The notes below the pieces were generated by a model. The model saw only the letters and a list, made by a program, of their open reading frames with translations, was not told the DNA's origin and searched no databases. From Ceratopteris richardii (Eukaryota; Streptophyta; Polypodiopsida; Polypodiales; Pteridaceae), in assembly GCA_020310875.1 (NCBI GenBank), contig CM035412.1, positions 130,256,196-130,320,195 of the forward strand: a stretch of DNA of 64,000 nucleotides, written 5' to 3'. Both the position numbers and the translations under genes were made by a program. This document shows, piece after piece, positions 32,337 to 44,551 of this stretch. The number at the start of each line of letters is the position of its first letter. Positions within the stretch are counted from its first letter, which is position 1.

Positions 32337-34020
32337 CTTCCTACAATCATCTTCAAACCATTAATTATTTTCATCAAAAACTACATCCATTATTGGGATT
32401 CTAAAACATATAACCCTTCTAGTTTCGGTCATAGCCAATGAATATACACTTTTCAGCTTTAGGATCAAACTTCCCTCTAATCTGTGAGGGTATATGTGCA
32501 TAAGCAATGCACCCAAAGATTTTGCAATGGTCCAATGAGGGTCTCTTGCCATTCCATGCTTCATAGGGTGTCATTCCATCAAAGGATTTGGATGGGATCC
32601 TGTTAATCAAGTATGTGGCTGTGGAAATAGCCTCTGCCCATAGGTAGTTTGGGTAGTTTCTTCTCATTTAACATTGATCTTGCAGCCTCTACTATCAACA
32701 TGTTCCTTCTCTATGCCACTGCATTTAGTTCAAGAGCATATCTTGTTGTGATCTCTCTTTTTATACCTCTCTCTTGTAAGAATGAATCAAATTCATGTGA
32801 GAAATAGTCACCACCTCCATCAAATCTTATCCTTTTCAAGCTTCTACCTGTCAAGTTCTCAACCAATCTGTGAGGGTATATGTGCATTTGAGTGTCAGTT
32901 CACATACGCTCCTAACTGCTAGAGTATCTTAGTGCTCACTTTGATGTCCCAAGATTGTCTCCAAAAGTGGGGAGCCAACCAATCCCTGTTTTGCTTGTAG
33001 TGACTTTACACTAAAACAAAAATTTTAATTGGGGGGCCATACTTTCACTTCTGCATATGCTGCCGCTTCACATACCTTCACATTTTTTCTCTTAATTCCT
33101 CAAATGTGCACCTAAGAGAGGGTTCACCAAAACCTTCCAAACACTTTAAAAACACTTTGAACCTTAGAGAAATTACATCGTTCAATTTTGAAACATCAGT
33201 TGAGATCATATTCATCATATGATGTTGAACCATGAACAACTTCTCAAAATCATCTGCACTTGTGGATGCATAGTTGTCTTGTTGCCTTTTGTTATTTTGA
33301 TTCTTCAACCTGCAATCACGTTCAAAGTGTCTAGGTTTACCAAAATTCTAGCATCCTTTCCTGTCATTACTTGAATCATTCCTTTAGGAATTTCCGCAAC
33401 CTCTTTGGCTCCCCCTGCCTCAAAATTGTCCTCTTCCTCTTGCGTGATTCTGTTGTTGACCTTGGTCTTGCTTATTGTGTACTCTTCCACTTCCAAAGCC
33501 TTTGCTCTTCCTTTTCCTCTTCTAGAGTAGAATACCTGCTCAGAATTGGGTTTTCCTTGGGATTTTGAATCCTCACCAAGATTCTTTTCTTCAATAATCA
33601 ACATAGATACCAAATCAACAAAATTCAAAATATTTTCCCTGGTCTGTATAGAAGTTCTGAACTGCTTGTATGTAGCTGGTAAACCACGAAGGCACACTTC
33701 CACCTTATCATCATCATCATCATCTACATTCACACCATTAGATGCAAGTGACTCACATATGCTTTTGATTTTTAGGGTGTAGTCACTTACCGACATGCCT
33801 GTTTTCTCCAGTGTATGCAACTCGTTCTTGAGTTGCAATTTCTATGTCTTTGTTTTGGTCTCATACAATGTGACCAAATTGTTCCAAGCCTCTTTTAGAG
33901 TCTTGGCATCCTGTATGTTTCCAATCATGCTATACTATATGCTAACAGATAGCGAATACATTACCTTTCATGCTCCTTGATTCCATTCCTCGTATGCTCT
34001 TAACTGGTCCACAGTCTGAT
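32187..34020 (-). pseudogene. Co-F: rearranged copia gag and integrase
   Basis: Right part (34020-33061): gag with DQLRAYEEWNQGA, MIGNIQDAKT-like sequence, LKNELHTLEKTGMSVSDYTLKIK, VEVCLRGLPATYKQFRTSIQTRENI, then a low-quality knuckle zone. Left part (32864-32187): integrase end with RLKRIRFDGGG, LINRIPSKSFDGMTPYEAWNGKRP and FGCIAYAHIPSQIRGKFDPKAEKCIFIGYD. Protease and the integrase N-terminus are missing; the 200 bp between (32865-33060) begin with a 23-bp duplicate of 32479-32501. Confidence 0.8.
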
Positions 34021-34079
34021 TCCTCTCTGGTACACGTAGAGCGTTTTCGTTCTCTCCTTCAATGTACTACAAATTGGAC

Positions 34080-36252
34080 ATGCAAATCTGCAAAGGCTGA
34101 AATTGATGCAGTCGAAAGAGATTGTCAATGGACTACCAAATTTCAAGGTTGCAGAATTGCAAAAGGTATGTGCAACATGTCAATTTGGTAAACAATCAAG
34201 AGCATCATTTCTACATGACAAGCATGTTAGTGAGAATGTGCTAGAAATAGCACATATAGATGTTTGGGGTCCTATATAGACCACATCTATGGGTAGCTGC
34301 AGGTTTTTTGTTACTTTCATTGATGACCACACACAAAAAGTGTGGGTATATTTTATGAAAGAGAAGAGTAAGGTGTTCATTCACTTCTAGAATTTTAAAG
34401 CCATGGTGGAAAACTAGACAAGAAAGTATATTCAGACATTAAGGTCTGATGGAGGAGAAGAATACATGTTAAATGAGTTCAACAACTTTCTAAAAGGTCA
34501 TGGAATTCGATGTCAGTTTTCATGCAAGTACACACCACAACAGAATGGAGTTGTTGAACACAAAAATAGACATATTGTAGAAATAGCAAGAGCCTTGATG
34601 GCTAAGAAGAATATGCCTCATTGTTATTGAGCAGAAGTTGTGCATACGGTTGTATACATCATGAACAGAGCTCCAATTGTTGTTGTACATCAAGTTACAC
34701 CTGAAGAGAAGTTCGCATGTAAAAAGACAAAATTATCACATATGAAAGTTTTTTTTTGTATTGCATATGTACATGTTCCAGATGAGTTGAGGACGAAGCT
34801 TGATCCAAAAGCACAAAAATGTGTCTTCATTGGATACTCGCCTGAGCAAAAGGGATATAAATGTTATAACCCACTCACATGCTAGGTGAAGGTGAGCAGA
34901 GAAGTGGTATTTGATTTAAATGTCAAGCTTCTATGCAGATGCCAAAGACGGACTTAACCTTGAATCAAATGACAAAGAAAATGCTGAAAAATCAAGTGTA
35001 GAATCTCAAGTTTGAGTGGACCAGATGAATCACCAAGCAATACTTCCAACTCAAATCTATGGAGTGGTAAGATTACGTGGAAATTTCAGTCCAAAAAATT
35101 CATCAAATACATCCAAGAAAGGTAAAGAAAAGCTTTCTATTGGTAGTAAAACATGTGCAGGTTTTGAAGATGTTGATGGAGATTCAAGCGGTTTAGAAAA
35201 GAGTCTTGATGAGGAACTTGGATTGCCCTCTATGAAGACTCTAGGAGTAAGAAAGGCACATGCAGATGATAGGATGTGGAATTTAGTGCAACAATTGACA
35301 TATGATAGTTACATGGCTCGTCATTGTGCCTTCATGACAAAGGTAATACAAGATGTCAAACCCTCTTGTTTTGAAGATGCAATTGGAAATGCAGATTGGG
35401 AAAAATCTATGGATGAAGAGATGGCTGCACTTTATGGTAATGATACATGGAAGTTGGTTCCATTGCCCCAAGGAAAGAAATCCATAGGATGCAAGTGGGT
35501 TTACAAGGTAAAGCACAATGCTAATGGTAGCATAAGAAGGTACAAAGCATGATTGGTAGCAAAAGGATATGCACAAACATATGGAATTGATTATGAGGAA
35601 ACATTCAACCTTGTAGCTAAAATTTCTAGTGTCAGAACACTTGTTGCATTAGCTACAGCAAAAGGATGGACTTTGCATCAGATGGATGTGAAAAATGCTT
35701 TCCTACATGGTGAGTTACAAGAAGAAGTATGTGTGGATCAACCACAAGGATATGAAGATTCAAAGCATCGAGAATATGTTTGCAGGTTGCAAAAGGCTTT
35801 GAATGGGCTTAAGCAAGCTCGTCATGCATGGCATGCAAGGATTGTTGATTACTTAACCACCATTGAGTTTTATATGTGTGATGCATATCATTAACTATAT
35901 TCAAGGAAGGGTGATGATGGCATCACAATTGTTGCTATTTAATGTGATGACTTTATTGTAGGAGGTGACAATGAAGAAAGCATTAAAGAGGTAAAGCAAC
36001 TTCTTATGCAGGAATTTGACATGAAAGATCTTGGTGTGTTGCACAAAATCTTTTTTTCATGCGAGAACAAAGCATATCGAGGTACATTATCTCTCCATCA
36101 ATGAGAAGGTATTAGCAGGTGATATCAATCTTGTTTATGTGAACAGATGAGCAGGTTGCTGATATTTTCACTAAAGCACTTGGAGTAGAGAAGCTAAAGA
36201 ATTTTTGGAAGATGCTTGGATTAGAGGACATGGTGTTGAGCTTGAGGGGGAG
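34080..36252 (+). pseudogene. Co-G: copia integrase, RT and RNase H tail
   Basis: Integrase: CATCQFGKQSRASF zinc pair, HIDVWGPI, FIDDHTQKVWVYFMKEKS, LRSDGGEEYM, QQNGVVEHKNRHIVE (catalytic D, D, E present), then KCVFIGYSPEQKGYKCYNP. RT: GCKWVYKVKHNANGSIRRYKA, YEETFNLVAKISSVRTLVALA, HQMDVKNAFLHGELQEEV, with CDDF replacing YVDD. At about 36045 RT jumps to the last RNase H piece (ENKAYRGTLSLHQ equals HARTKHIEVHYL in another frame), a deletion of several hundred bases. It ends at a polypurine tract GAGGGGGAG. Confidence 0.85.
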
Positions 36253-36656
36253 TGTTGAGGTATCAAGCTCAAGTGATGATCCAAGATAACACGTATCACT
36301 TTTTCATTTATGTGACATGTATAGTGTTCACGTCGGTATATGTCAAGGACACTTCAATGATCTTTATTAGATTTATCTACCAAGAGTGATGGCACATTTG
36401 TTTATTGCCAGCTCACTCATTCACGGACATTAGGTTTTTCCTTATGTATTAGTCGTTATATATTGCACTTGTTGTATTCTTGTTTTCATGTCATTCTTGT
36501 ACATTCCTTTTATGTAATAGAGAAGAAGAACAAGATCATTCTTCCTTACCTCAATCTGTGTGTGTGCTCCTTTTTTATTGTGAGAGAGAGAGTGTGTGTG
36601 TGTGTGTGTGTAAGCTCTCTTCCTTATCTCCTTCCCCATGACATCATGCACATCTA
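36253..36656 (+). repeat. Co-G LTR, flanked by pol and gag
   Basis: Starts TGTTGAGGTATC after the polypurine tract. The end is estimated at about 36656, before TGGATCAGGATC, a degraded primer-site-like stretch. It contains an AGAG/GTGT simple repeat (about 36584-36612). The left neighbour is the 3' end of a pol and the right neighbour is a gag of the same strand, so one LTR serves as the 3' LTR of one copy and the 5' LTR of the next. Confidence 0.65.
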
Positions 36657-36699
36657 GTGGATCAGGATCTAGTGCCACGGTTCCAATGAGGAGCTTTAA

Positions 36700-37027
36700 C
36701 TTGTAGGGAAAAGAACATTTTGAGATCCAAAAAATTGATGGCACAAACTTTTCTCTATGGAAGAATCAAATTAAAGATGTGTTGATTCAGAGGAGGCAAT
36801 GGAAGCCAGTAACTGGAATCTCAAAGAAGCTTGTTGACATGGATGAAGATGATTGGGATGAGTTAGATGAAATGGCTAGGTCCACCATTCGATTGCACTT
36901 GGTAGATAATGTTTACTTTACAGTATTAGACTCTAAAAGTGCAAAGGAGCTTTGGAAGATGTTATGCAATACATATGAAAAAGAGATGGCATCAAATAAA
37001 GTGTATCTAATGAGAGATCTTTTGTAA
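36700..37027 (+). pseudogene. Copia gag head after the Co-G LTR
   Basis: FEIQKIDGTNFSLWKNQIKDVLIQ, TIRLHLVDNVYFTVLDSKSAKELWKMLCNTYEKEMASNKVYLMRDLL: the standard first half of copia gag. It ends at a stop at 37025-37027, directly before a gypsy LTR fragment, and the rest is missing. Confidence 0.8.
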
Positions 37028-37040
37028 TAAAAGGATTACA

Positions 37041-37230
37041 TTTCTCCATCTCTTTGCCTTGTCATGTGTGTGCATATGTGTGTATGTGTGTGCATGCTTG
37101 TGTGCTTCTCACTCACTCTCTTGTGGATATCACTTGCTCACCGTTGTCATACCCTCCTCACGTCTTCTTGGATTGATAATTATGAGGTGGATCTCCTCAT
37201 GTTGGTACTTTCCATTGTGCTAGAGTGACA
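37041..37230 (+). repeat. Gy-family LTR fragment
   Basis: Reverse complement of the left 180-190 bp of the Gy1 3' LTR: shared TGTGTGCATGCTTGTGTGCTT-like tract, CTCCTCACGTCTTCTTGGATTG-like block and GTGCTAGAGTGACA, which ends at 37230. The other two thirds of the LTR are absent. Confidence 0.8.
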
Positions 37231-37763
37231 TGGAGTTATACTTTTGATTAAAAGATCAGCCAGATAGGGAAAATAATACAAGAATATATAATTGATACAA
37301 GAAGTCCCACAACTCGAGCCTGATAGGTATGGATAACTAGACTAGAGATTATACAGGAGATCCAACAACTAGGGACCGTATGTATGAAGTAAGATATTTG
37401 GGTTACAAGATATTATTCAGGGAGATAAACTACATACAAGAAATAACTCGAGAGGATCTCGTACTATGAGACTACAACATGACAAGGCACAATATCCAAG
37501 ATACTAGACCAAACACGAATAGAACAAAGAACAAGACTAGAAGTCAAACTCAAACTTGGAGAGTACTTATTTGGAGATTGTCACTCTTTGAACTCCCAAG
37601 ACTAGCATTTGCAAGATTGAGGATGTATGTATATACAGGTTTTGGATCTCTTGTACAAGCACCTCAAAGTCTTCTACAGATCTAGCATAGCTTGATAGGA
37701 TAGGTCAGTTCAACTTTTTGAGATACAGATTTTTTTTGCATCAAGGTATTTTAGTCAACAGCC
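37231..37763. other. Unassigned stretch before Co-H gag
   Basis: AT-rich, with many ACAAG, ACTAG and CAAGA words and no frame I can place. It is where the 5' LTR and leader of Co-H would be, but it does not match the 231-bp LTR of that family and shows no clear primer site. Confidence 0.4.
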
Positions 37764-39976
37764 ATGGCTGAAAGCAATGATGTATTCCATATGTTGGTTG
37801 TCGAGGATAAGTTGGATGGTACCAATTTCCCATTATGGGCATATATGATGCGTCATGTATTGGTCATAAAAGGACTATGGAATTTTATGCAAGGTGTTGA
37901 AAGGCAATCTACTACACTTGAAAATAAAGTTATTGAAGGTGACATAGATGCTGTTGAAGATAATGATCTTCAAGTTCCTATTCGTGTTGCATTTTTTGTT
38001 GGACCTACTACAAAGCAACTTGGATGGCAGAGATACTCATGCACATGCATTAATAGCCTTGTCTATCAAAGATGCCATTATCCCTCACATTTGCTCTTGC
38101 AAAACAGCAAAGGATGCTTGGGATACACTTACCACTTTGTACTAGGCAAGAAACGAGGCTCGTGTTGCTTACCTCCGAAAACAGTTGGAGAGTGAGCATA
38201 TGAATGAAGGAGATTCTATGGATAGTTTTTTTGGCAAAGATCAAAGATTTGAAGGAGTAGTTGATTTCTGTTGATGAAGTCTTGTCGGACAGCTCACTTA
38301 TGTAGATTGTTTTGAATGGCCTTCCATATTCATATCAGAGTTTTTCTTCTACTCTTTAGTTGATGATGAAAAGAAATCAAAATGCCTTAACATTTGAGGA
38401 GTTAGTCTTTGTTTTGTTGCAAGACCAATCCACATAGAACAAGTGGACCATGTGTTGCAGATCAAGCTTTCTTAGCTAGTCAGAAGGAAAAAGGTAAATG
38501 GGCCTCATCTACTAGTAAGTAGAAATCTACTAATTATGCACAATCTAAAAAGGAAGACAAAGACAAAGAAAATAGAAAAATGGAAATTATTTTGCAAATA
38601 AAATAAAGGAACTCATCATGTCATAAAGAGATGTCGAAGACTGACTACAAAAGAGGGCATAGAAACAAGAGGTTAGAATGGTTGTTGTAGAAGCCTCTAC
38701 ACCTAAAATAGAGTCTACTAATCTTATGTAGAATGAGGAATGGGGGTTTACTACTTTTTGTAGTTATGACCCATCTTCTCATGAACAGAGTATGTATGTA
38801 GTAGACTTAGATGTTTGCTACTTTGATAGTGGGGAAACCAAATATATTATCTCATAGCATAGTTTCTTTAGTTTACTTGAGCCTTCTGCTATCGGGAATA
38901 TTATTACATGTGCTAACAACTCCTCTTATTCTATGATGGGAGTTGATAAGATCATTCTGATTACTAATGATGGTAGTTCTTTCACATTGTTGGATGCTTT
39001 GTTTATGCAAGGGATCAAGAGAAACATGTTGTCGATTTCAGCATTAGCGAAGATTGGCTTGGTTGTGAAATTTATTGATGACAGATGTACAGTTCGTGAT
39101 CTGTCAAATGGCAATTCTATTATTGCTTCTAGCATTTTATGTCATGGGTTGTATAAGATCATAGATTATGCAAAATTTATGAATGATTTAGCATGTGCAG
39201 TTCAAGATTCTTAGGCTATGTCAAATTAAAGCTTTGGCATGCACGCTTCAATCATCTGAATTATGCTAGTTTATTATGCATGCAGAAATTTGAAATGGTG
39301 TCTTCTCTGCCCAAACTTGAGGCACCTTGCAAACATGTTTGTGAAGGCTATATCTCGGTCAAAATGCAATGTTCCCCCTTCCCAAAAGATGGTTTAGTTC
39401 AAGCTACTCAGAAATTGTACATTGTTCACAGTGATGTATGTGGTCCTATGCAGACACCCTCTTTTGGGAACTACCTTTACTTCATGATTGATGATTTTCC
39501 TAGGCATGCATGGGTGTATTCACTCAAAGTAAAGTCCAAATTGTTTATGTGCTTCAGACAATTTTTGTCTTTGGTTGAAAATCTGATAGCATGTAAAATG
39601 GGCGCCCTCCATTCTAATCAAGGGGGGGAATGCATGTCTTTTGATTTGAATGCAGTTCTCGCTGAATGTGGGATAAAACATCAGTGTACAATGCAGTATA
39701 CACCTAAAGAGAATGGAGTTGTTGAAAGGAAGAACACGTTACTCATGGAGTGGTGAGGTGTATGGTCAAAAGTCAGGCTTTAGCACATAAGCTTGTAACT
39801 TGAGGTTGTTATGTGTGCAACATATGTACTCAACAGGTGTCCCACCAAAGCATTGTAGTCTATCACTCCATATGAGGCTTGACATGGTCCCAAGCCATCC
39901 GTTGCTCATCTGTGTGTCTTTAGTTGTATGGCACATGCATTAATTTTGAACAACAACACAAAAAGTTGGATGATCA
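37764..39976 (+). pseudogene. Co-H: copia gag, protease, integrase
   Basis: Gag: MAESNDVFHMLVVEDKLDGT, FPLWAYMMRHVLV, a frame change, IALSIKDAIIPHIC, KDAWDTLTTLY and a poor knuckle near 38600. Protease: CYFDSGETKY (DSG present, about 38815), MGVDKIILITNDGSSFTL and FMQGIKRNMLSISALAK. GAG-pre-integrase and integrase: FIDDRCTVRDLSNGNSII, HSDVCGPMQTPSFGNYLYF, ECGIKHQCTMQYTPKENGVVERKN. It is cut at 39976 by the LTR of Co-C, with GATCA as the likely duplicated target; the rest would lie beyond the window. Several stops make it inactive. Confidence 0.85.
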
Positions 39977-40207
39977 TGTTGGAGTTAGACGTCTGTGGAA
40001 GCACGCGAATAGCATAAGGAAGAAGCGAAAGCTTGGAGCTCAATACACAATACTAAATGAATTACCACTAGAATGTACAAAGATAAGTAGCCCGTTAGGG
40101 CCATAGGCATATATACATGTCGGGGGAAAAAAACCTCCTAAAGAGGGAAAAACGTGCCCCGGTGGTCCTAGCGAGTTCACACACATCACTACCTAAATAT
40201 ATCAACA
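39977..40207 (-). repeat. Co-C 3' LTR (231 bp)
   Basis: Reverse complement of the Co-A LTR with scattered differences. The polypurine tract CCCAGGAGGGATT lies directly to its right on the minus strand. Confidence 0.9.
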
Positions 40208-40281
40208 AATCCCTCCTGGGAGTGATGCGGTGAACAAGGATCTGGCACTCATGTATAAGGAAGTGCCAAGCTATGTGGAAA

Positions 40282-41804
40282 TCACTCCACAAAAGGAAGT
40301 ACGCCCAAAGCTTCAAACTTCTCCTTAGGCAGAGCCTTCATGAAAAGGTCTGCAATGTTCTCTTGCATGGGCACATATGCCAAGCTGATCTCCCTAGCAG
40401 AGAACCTCTCCCTGGCATAATGATAATGCACCTCAATGTGCTTAGTGTGAGCATGGAACACAGGGTTCCTTGCAACTGCCAATTTGCTCTGACTATCAAT
40501 GAAGATGGTGGTGGTAGAAGACTGACCAACGCCCAAATTAGCCATAAGGGGTCTGAGCCACACACACTCAACAGTCGATGTGAAAGTTGCCCTATACTCA
40601 GCCTCATAACTCGAAGTGGCCACAGTAGGCTGGAAGTGGCCACAGTAGGTTTCTTCTTACTCAACCAAGATATACATGAGCTACCAAGCATGAAGCAAGA
40701 GCCACTAGTGGACACACGAGTGTCATAGCAATCAGCCCAATTAGAGTCAAAAAAAGCATGCAAATCTGGCCGTAGTGATCCCCCCTTGGGATAAAACAAC
40801 CCAAGTAGTCAAGTACCACTCAAGTAGCAAAAGATGCACTTGGCCACGTGCCAATGCTTGACTCATGGGCAATGCATAAACCTACTCATCTGTGAGATAG
40901 CACACTAAATATCTGGTCGCGTAATGTAGAAGTAAATCAAGCATCGAACGGCCTACTGATAGAGAACAGTATCAAATGCATCTCCAACATCATGAAGACT
41001 CAGTCGTAAATCTATCTCCATAGGAGTGGCAATAGGTTTACTGTCTTCAAGGCCAAAATGGTGCAATAATGTGTCAATATATTTCGTTTGACACAAAGCC
41101 ATTCCACCATCAACATGCATAAATTGAATGCCCAAATAATTATGCAAATGCCCCAAATCAGACATCTCAAATGAGGCATGCAAATCAGCCCTAAAATCAG
41201 CAATATGCCTCTCATGAGGACCAATGAGCAGCATGTCATCAACATAAACCATAATGATCAGAAGTACATCATTACCACGCTTAACATATAAGGTGTTTTT
41301 AGTTGGACTGTTCTCAAAACCATGTGCAATCAGATATGCATGTATCTTTTCATACCAAGCACGTGGTGCTTGCTTTAAACCATAAAATGCCTTCTTTAAC
41401 CTGCACACCTGATTCTCATGCCCTTTCTGCACAAAGCCACGGGGCCAAAAAGCATACACTTCTTCATGCAAGTCACCATTCAGAAATTTTGTTTTGATAT
41501 CCAACTGATGTACATTCCAACCATGATGAGTTGCAAGTGCATAGATGCTACGAACAGTAGTCATTCGACAAGTAGGAGCAAAGGTTTCATCAAAATCAAT
41601 GCCCCTTTCCTGTGCATAACCCTTTGCAACAAGCCTAGCCTTATTCCTGTCAATTGTACCATCAGGTTTATGCTTCAGCTTGTATACCCACTTAGTGCCA
41701 ATGGCCTTCTTGCCAAGAGGCAAGTCACATAAAGACCAAGTACCATTCTTCATAATAGCATCATATTCAGATTGCATAGCATGATGGAGAGTGTTAATCT
41801 TCAA
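40282..41804 (-). pseudogene. Co-C reverse transcriptase and RNase H
   Basis: RT 41781-40953 is open and keeps KARLVAKGYAQERGIDFDETFAP, VHQLDIKTKFLNGDLHEEVYA, KKAFYGLKQAPRAWYEKIHAYL and MVYVDDMLLIG with both catalytic Asp. The open frame extends to 41804 only because it reads through the Co-D junction. RNase H is in two frames (40799-40338 and 40623-40282); the break coincides with an about 19-bp tandem duplication of GAAGTGGCCACAGTAGG at 40613-40649. FFDSNWADCYDT and the ADLFMKALPKEKFE end are present. Confidence 0.88.
41777..41781. repeat. Co-D target-site duplication
   Basis: TAGCA here and at 48981-48985 on the other side of Co-D. Confidence 0.9.
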
Positions 41805-42811
41805 AAGACAAGTTATACTTGAGATTAGAACACCTCCATATCAAGAATAACTCTAAAATTCAACCAATTTGGAGGATTAATGCCAAACTATCAAGATTTA
41901 TACTAACTGTGAAGGTCATTTATTCAGAAAAGTCTGTTGCACATAACTCACTCATTGACTGATCAAATTTGTAAATTTTTTTATAAAACTTTGCATAAGA
42001 TTTTGCCTAAAGATTTTGCACCTTCTCCAAGTTAAATCATCTCAAAAGATTCAGTAAATCTTGAGAAATGATTCAAACAGTTCACCTATGTCTGAAACTA
42101 TTCTTCTGTAGAGTCGACTTTGACACTTGCAACTTCTAACACATAGTTCTCCCATACTAGAACCTATATAAGCGAATGCTTTTAGCCATAGATGGCTTGC
42201 CTTCCAACTTAGATTTTGACTCCTTATTTGTACAGAACTTTACATTGTGCACTGAGAACTGATCAATTCTTTGACCATCGAGATTGCACCTGTTTCAGAA
42301 GACACTCAACACTTTTTCACATACAAATGTTCCTACACATAAATCTCTCAACTTGTTTACAATTAGGCTCTCAAACTTTAACCATAGAAGCATTAACTAT
42401 GGAATTATACATCTACAAAAGGATTCTTGAAATGATCAAGCAGATAAGGAGAACACAGCAAAATATCGGGTGCAACTTTTTCTTCTATTCAAAAAATTTT
42501 ACATTTGAATGATGAGAGAGATCTCCTTCACTTCTCAAGTGTCTAATCACTCTTCCAAAATATAATTCGTCTTATCTCATGCTCTCTCATACTTGACCCG
42601 ACTTTTTACTTGTATATATAGGCATATATGTACAAGCTCATGACCATACAAAAGGTATAAGTGAGCTAACTACAAATTAATGTACATATGTATACAAGTC
42701 TTCATTTCCTGAACATACTCTACCTTCAATCTTCAATTTTTTATCTTTTCTTCATCCTTTGACTTCACGTCTTTATCCAAAACATCAATTGGTGGTTGAC
42801 TTGCACCAACA
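41782..42811 (-). repeat. Co-D 3' LTR (1,030 bp)
   Basis: On the minus strand it starts TGTTGGTGCAAG after the polypurine tract GATTGAGGGGGAGC and ends CTCTCCATCA. The end is set by the TAGCA duplication and by the matching CTCTGGATCA in the 5' LTR. Confidence 0.92.
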
Positions 42812-42819
42812 GCTCCCCC

Positions 42820-43473
42820 TCAATCATCAATTGAGGTTTTCTCTATCTTCTTTATACTTGCCATGTCTTTGAATCTTTGTAGCTTTGGTCCATCCAAGCT
42901 TTTGGTTAGCATATCTGCAATCTGATCTTTTGTTGGAGTATCTATGAGTTCAATCTCCTTATCAATCACCTTCTCTCTTAAGAAGTGATATTGAATCTCA
43001 ATATGTTTAGTCCTGGCATGAAAAATAGGGTTAGTAGCTAGATACAATGAGCTCATATTATCTCCATGAATAGTGGGTGTACTCTGAATGATGTCAAAAA
43101 TCTTCATAAGAGTCTTCAACCATATGACTTCCTTTGCAGCTTCAACCATACCTTTATACTCTGCCTCTGTAGATGACAAAGCAGTTGTATGTTGCTTCTT
43201 AGAGCACCAAGAGATAAGCTTATCTCTCACATAACACAAGTATCCATATGTTGATCTCCTATCATAAGGATTACCTGCCCAATCTGTATCACTATATATC
43301 TTGATGTTTGTATCTGATGTAAAACCATAATACAAATCTTCCTTGAGTGTACCCTTAATATACCTCAACACTCTTTGTCCTCCAACCCAATGTTCTTTCC
43401 TAGGACAATGCATGAATTGAGACAATACTCCAATTGCATATGAGAAATCAGGCCTAGTTAATGTAGCTACCAA
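42820..43473 (-). pseudogene. Co-D RNase H
   Basis: ATLTRPDFSYAIGVLSQFMHCP, IYSDTDWAGNPYDRRST, SWCSKKQHTTALSSTEAEYK, IHGDNMSSLYLATNP, FHARTKHIEIQYHFLREK and DQIADMLTKSL, with the acidic residues present. A frameshift at about 43465 separates it from RT. It ends just before the polypurine tract. Confidence 0.9.
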
Positions 43474-44551
43474 CCAGACTTTGATACAGCTTCATATCCT
43501 TGAATTCTTCTCCTCCATATATGCTCAATTTGTGATTCACCTCCATTTGAGTAGAAGCTACCCTGCAATCTTCTATTTTAAACTTGATCAACAAGTTCTT
43601 CAAATACCTTTCTTGAGTTACATACACTCCATGTTGAGTATATGAGATCTCCATGCCCAAGAAATATGACAAGTCTCCCAAGTCACTAATCTTGAACTCT
43701 TTCTCCATTTGTTTCTTGAGGCTTTGTATGCCTTTGTCATATGTACCTGTAAGGATTATGTCATCAACATATATGCACATGTAAATGAACCCTTCATCAC
43801 TTGCTTTGACAAGCAAGCTATTATCTACTTTAGATACTTGAAAACTAAGTTCGTTCAAGAACTTCACAAGTCTATAATTCCATGCCCTTGGGGCCTGCTT
43901 CAAACCATACAAAGCTCTCTTGAGCTTACATACATATTCTGAATACCTTTTATCTTTGAACCCTTGTGGTTGCTCCATGAAAACATCATCTGAAATATAA
44001 CCATTAAGAAAAACATGTTTCACATCTAATTGACATAATCTCCAACCTTTACATGCAGCAATGGCTATGAGTGTCCTGATGGTTGTCATTTTTGCCACAA
44101 GACTATAGGTCTCATCATAATCTATATCATATGTATGAGCATACCCTTTCACAACAAGTCTAGCTTTATACCTAGACACACTTCCATCTGCAAACATGTT
44201 TGTCTTGTAGACCCATTTGCATCCAATGATCTTCTGACTATTTAGTTTAGGAACCAAATCCCAAGTTTCATTCTCCATCAATGCACCATACTCTTCCTGC
44301 ATAGCTTTCTCCCAATTTTCTTTACCTTTTGCCTCTTCATATATAGAAGGGTCTTCATCTGATTTCACCATGTAAGCATAATCTTTAGTACTCAAAAAAG
44401 ACATGTCATAGCTATACCTTGTAGGTTGCCATTTATGTCTTGATGACCTTCTGAGCTCTCCTTCTTGAAGTTTCTGGTTCATCACATTCTGGACCAAACC
44501 TTGGCACTTCTTCAACTTCAACTTGTACTTCATTCCTCTCTTCTTCATCAA
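43454..44551 (-). pseudogene. Co-D reverse transcriptase
   Basis: Starts in the pre-RT linker (SSRHKWQPTRYSYD), then WEKAMQEEYGALMENETWDLV, KWVYKTNMFADGSVSRYKARLVVKGYA, DYDETYSLVAKMTTIRTLIAIA, CQLDVKHVFLNGYISDDVFMEQPQGF-type motifs (split here), LKRALYGLKQAPRAW and CIYVDDIILTG with both Asp. It overlaps the integrase tail in another frame (44433-44551), which indicates a +1/-1 indel near 44500. Confidence 0.9.

Noticed and set aside
36463-36657. 64-residue ORF across the Co-G LTR
   Set aside because: Cys/Val runs come from the GT simple repeat; no start context or homology.
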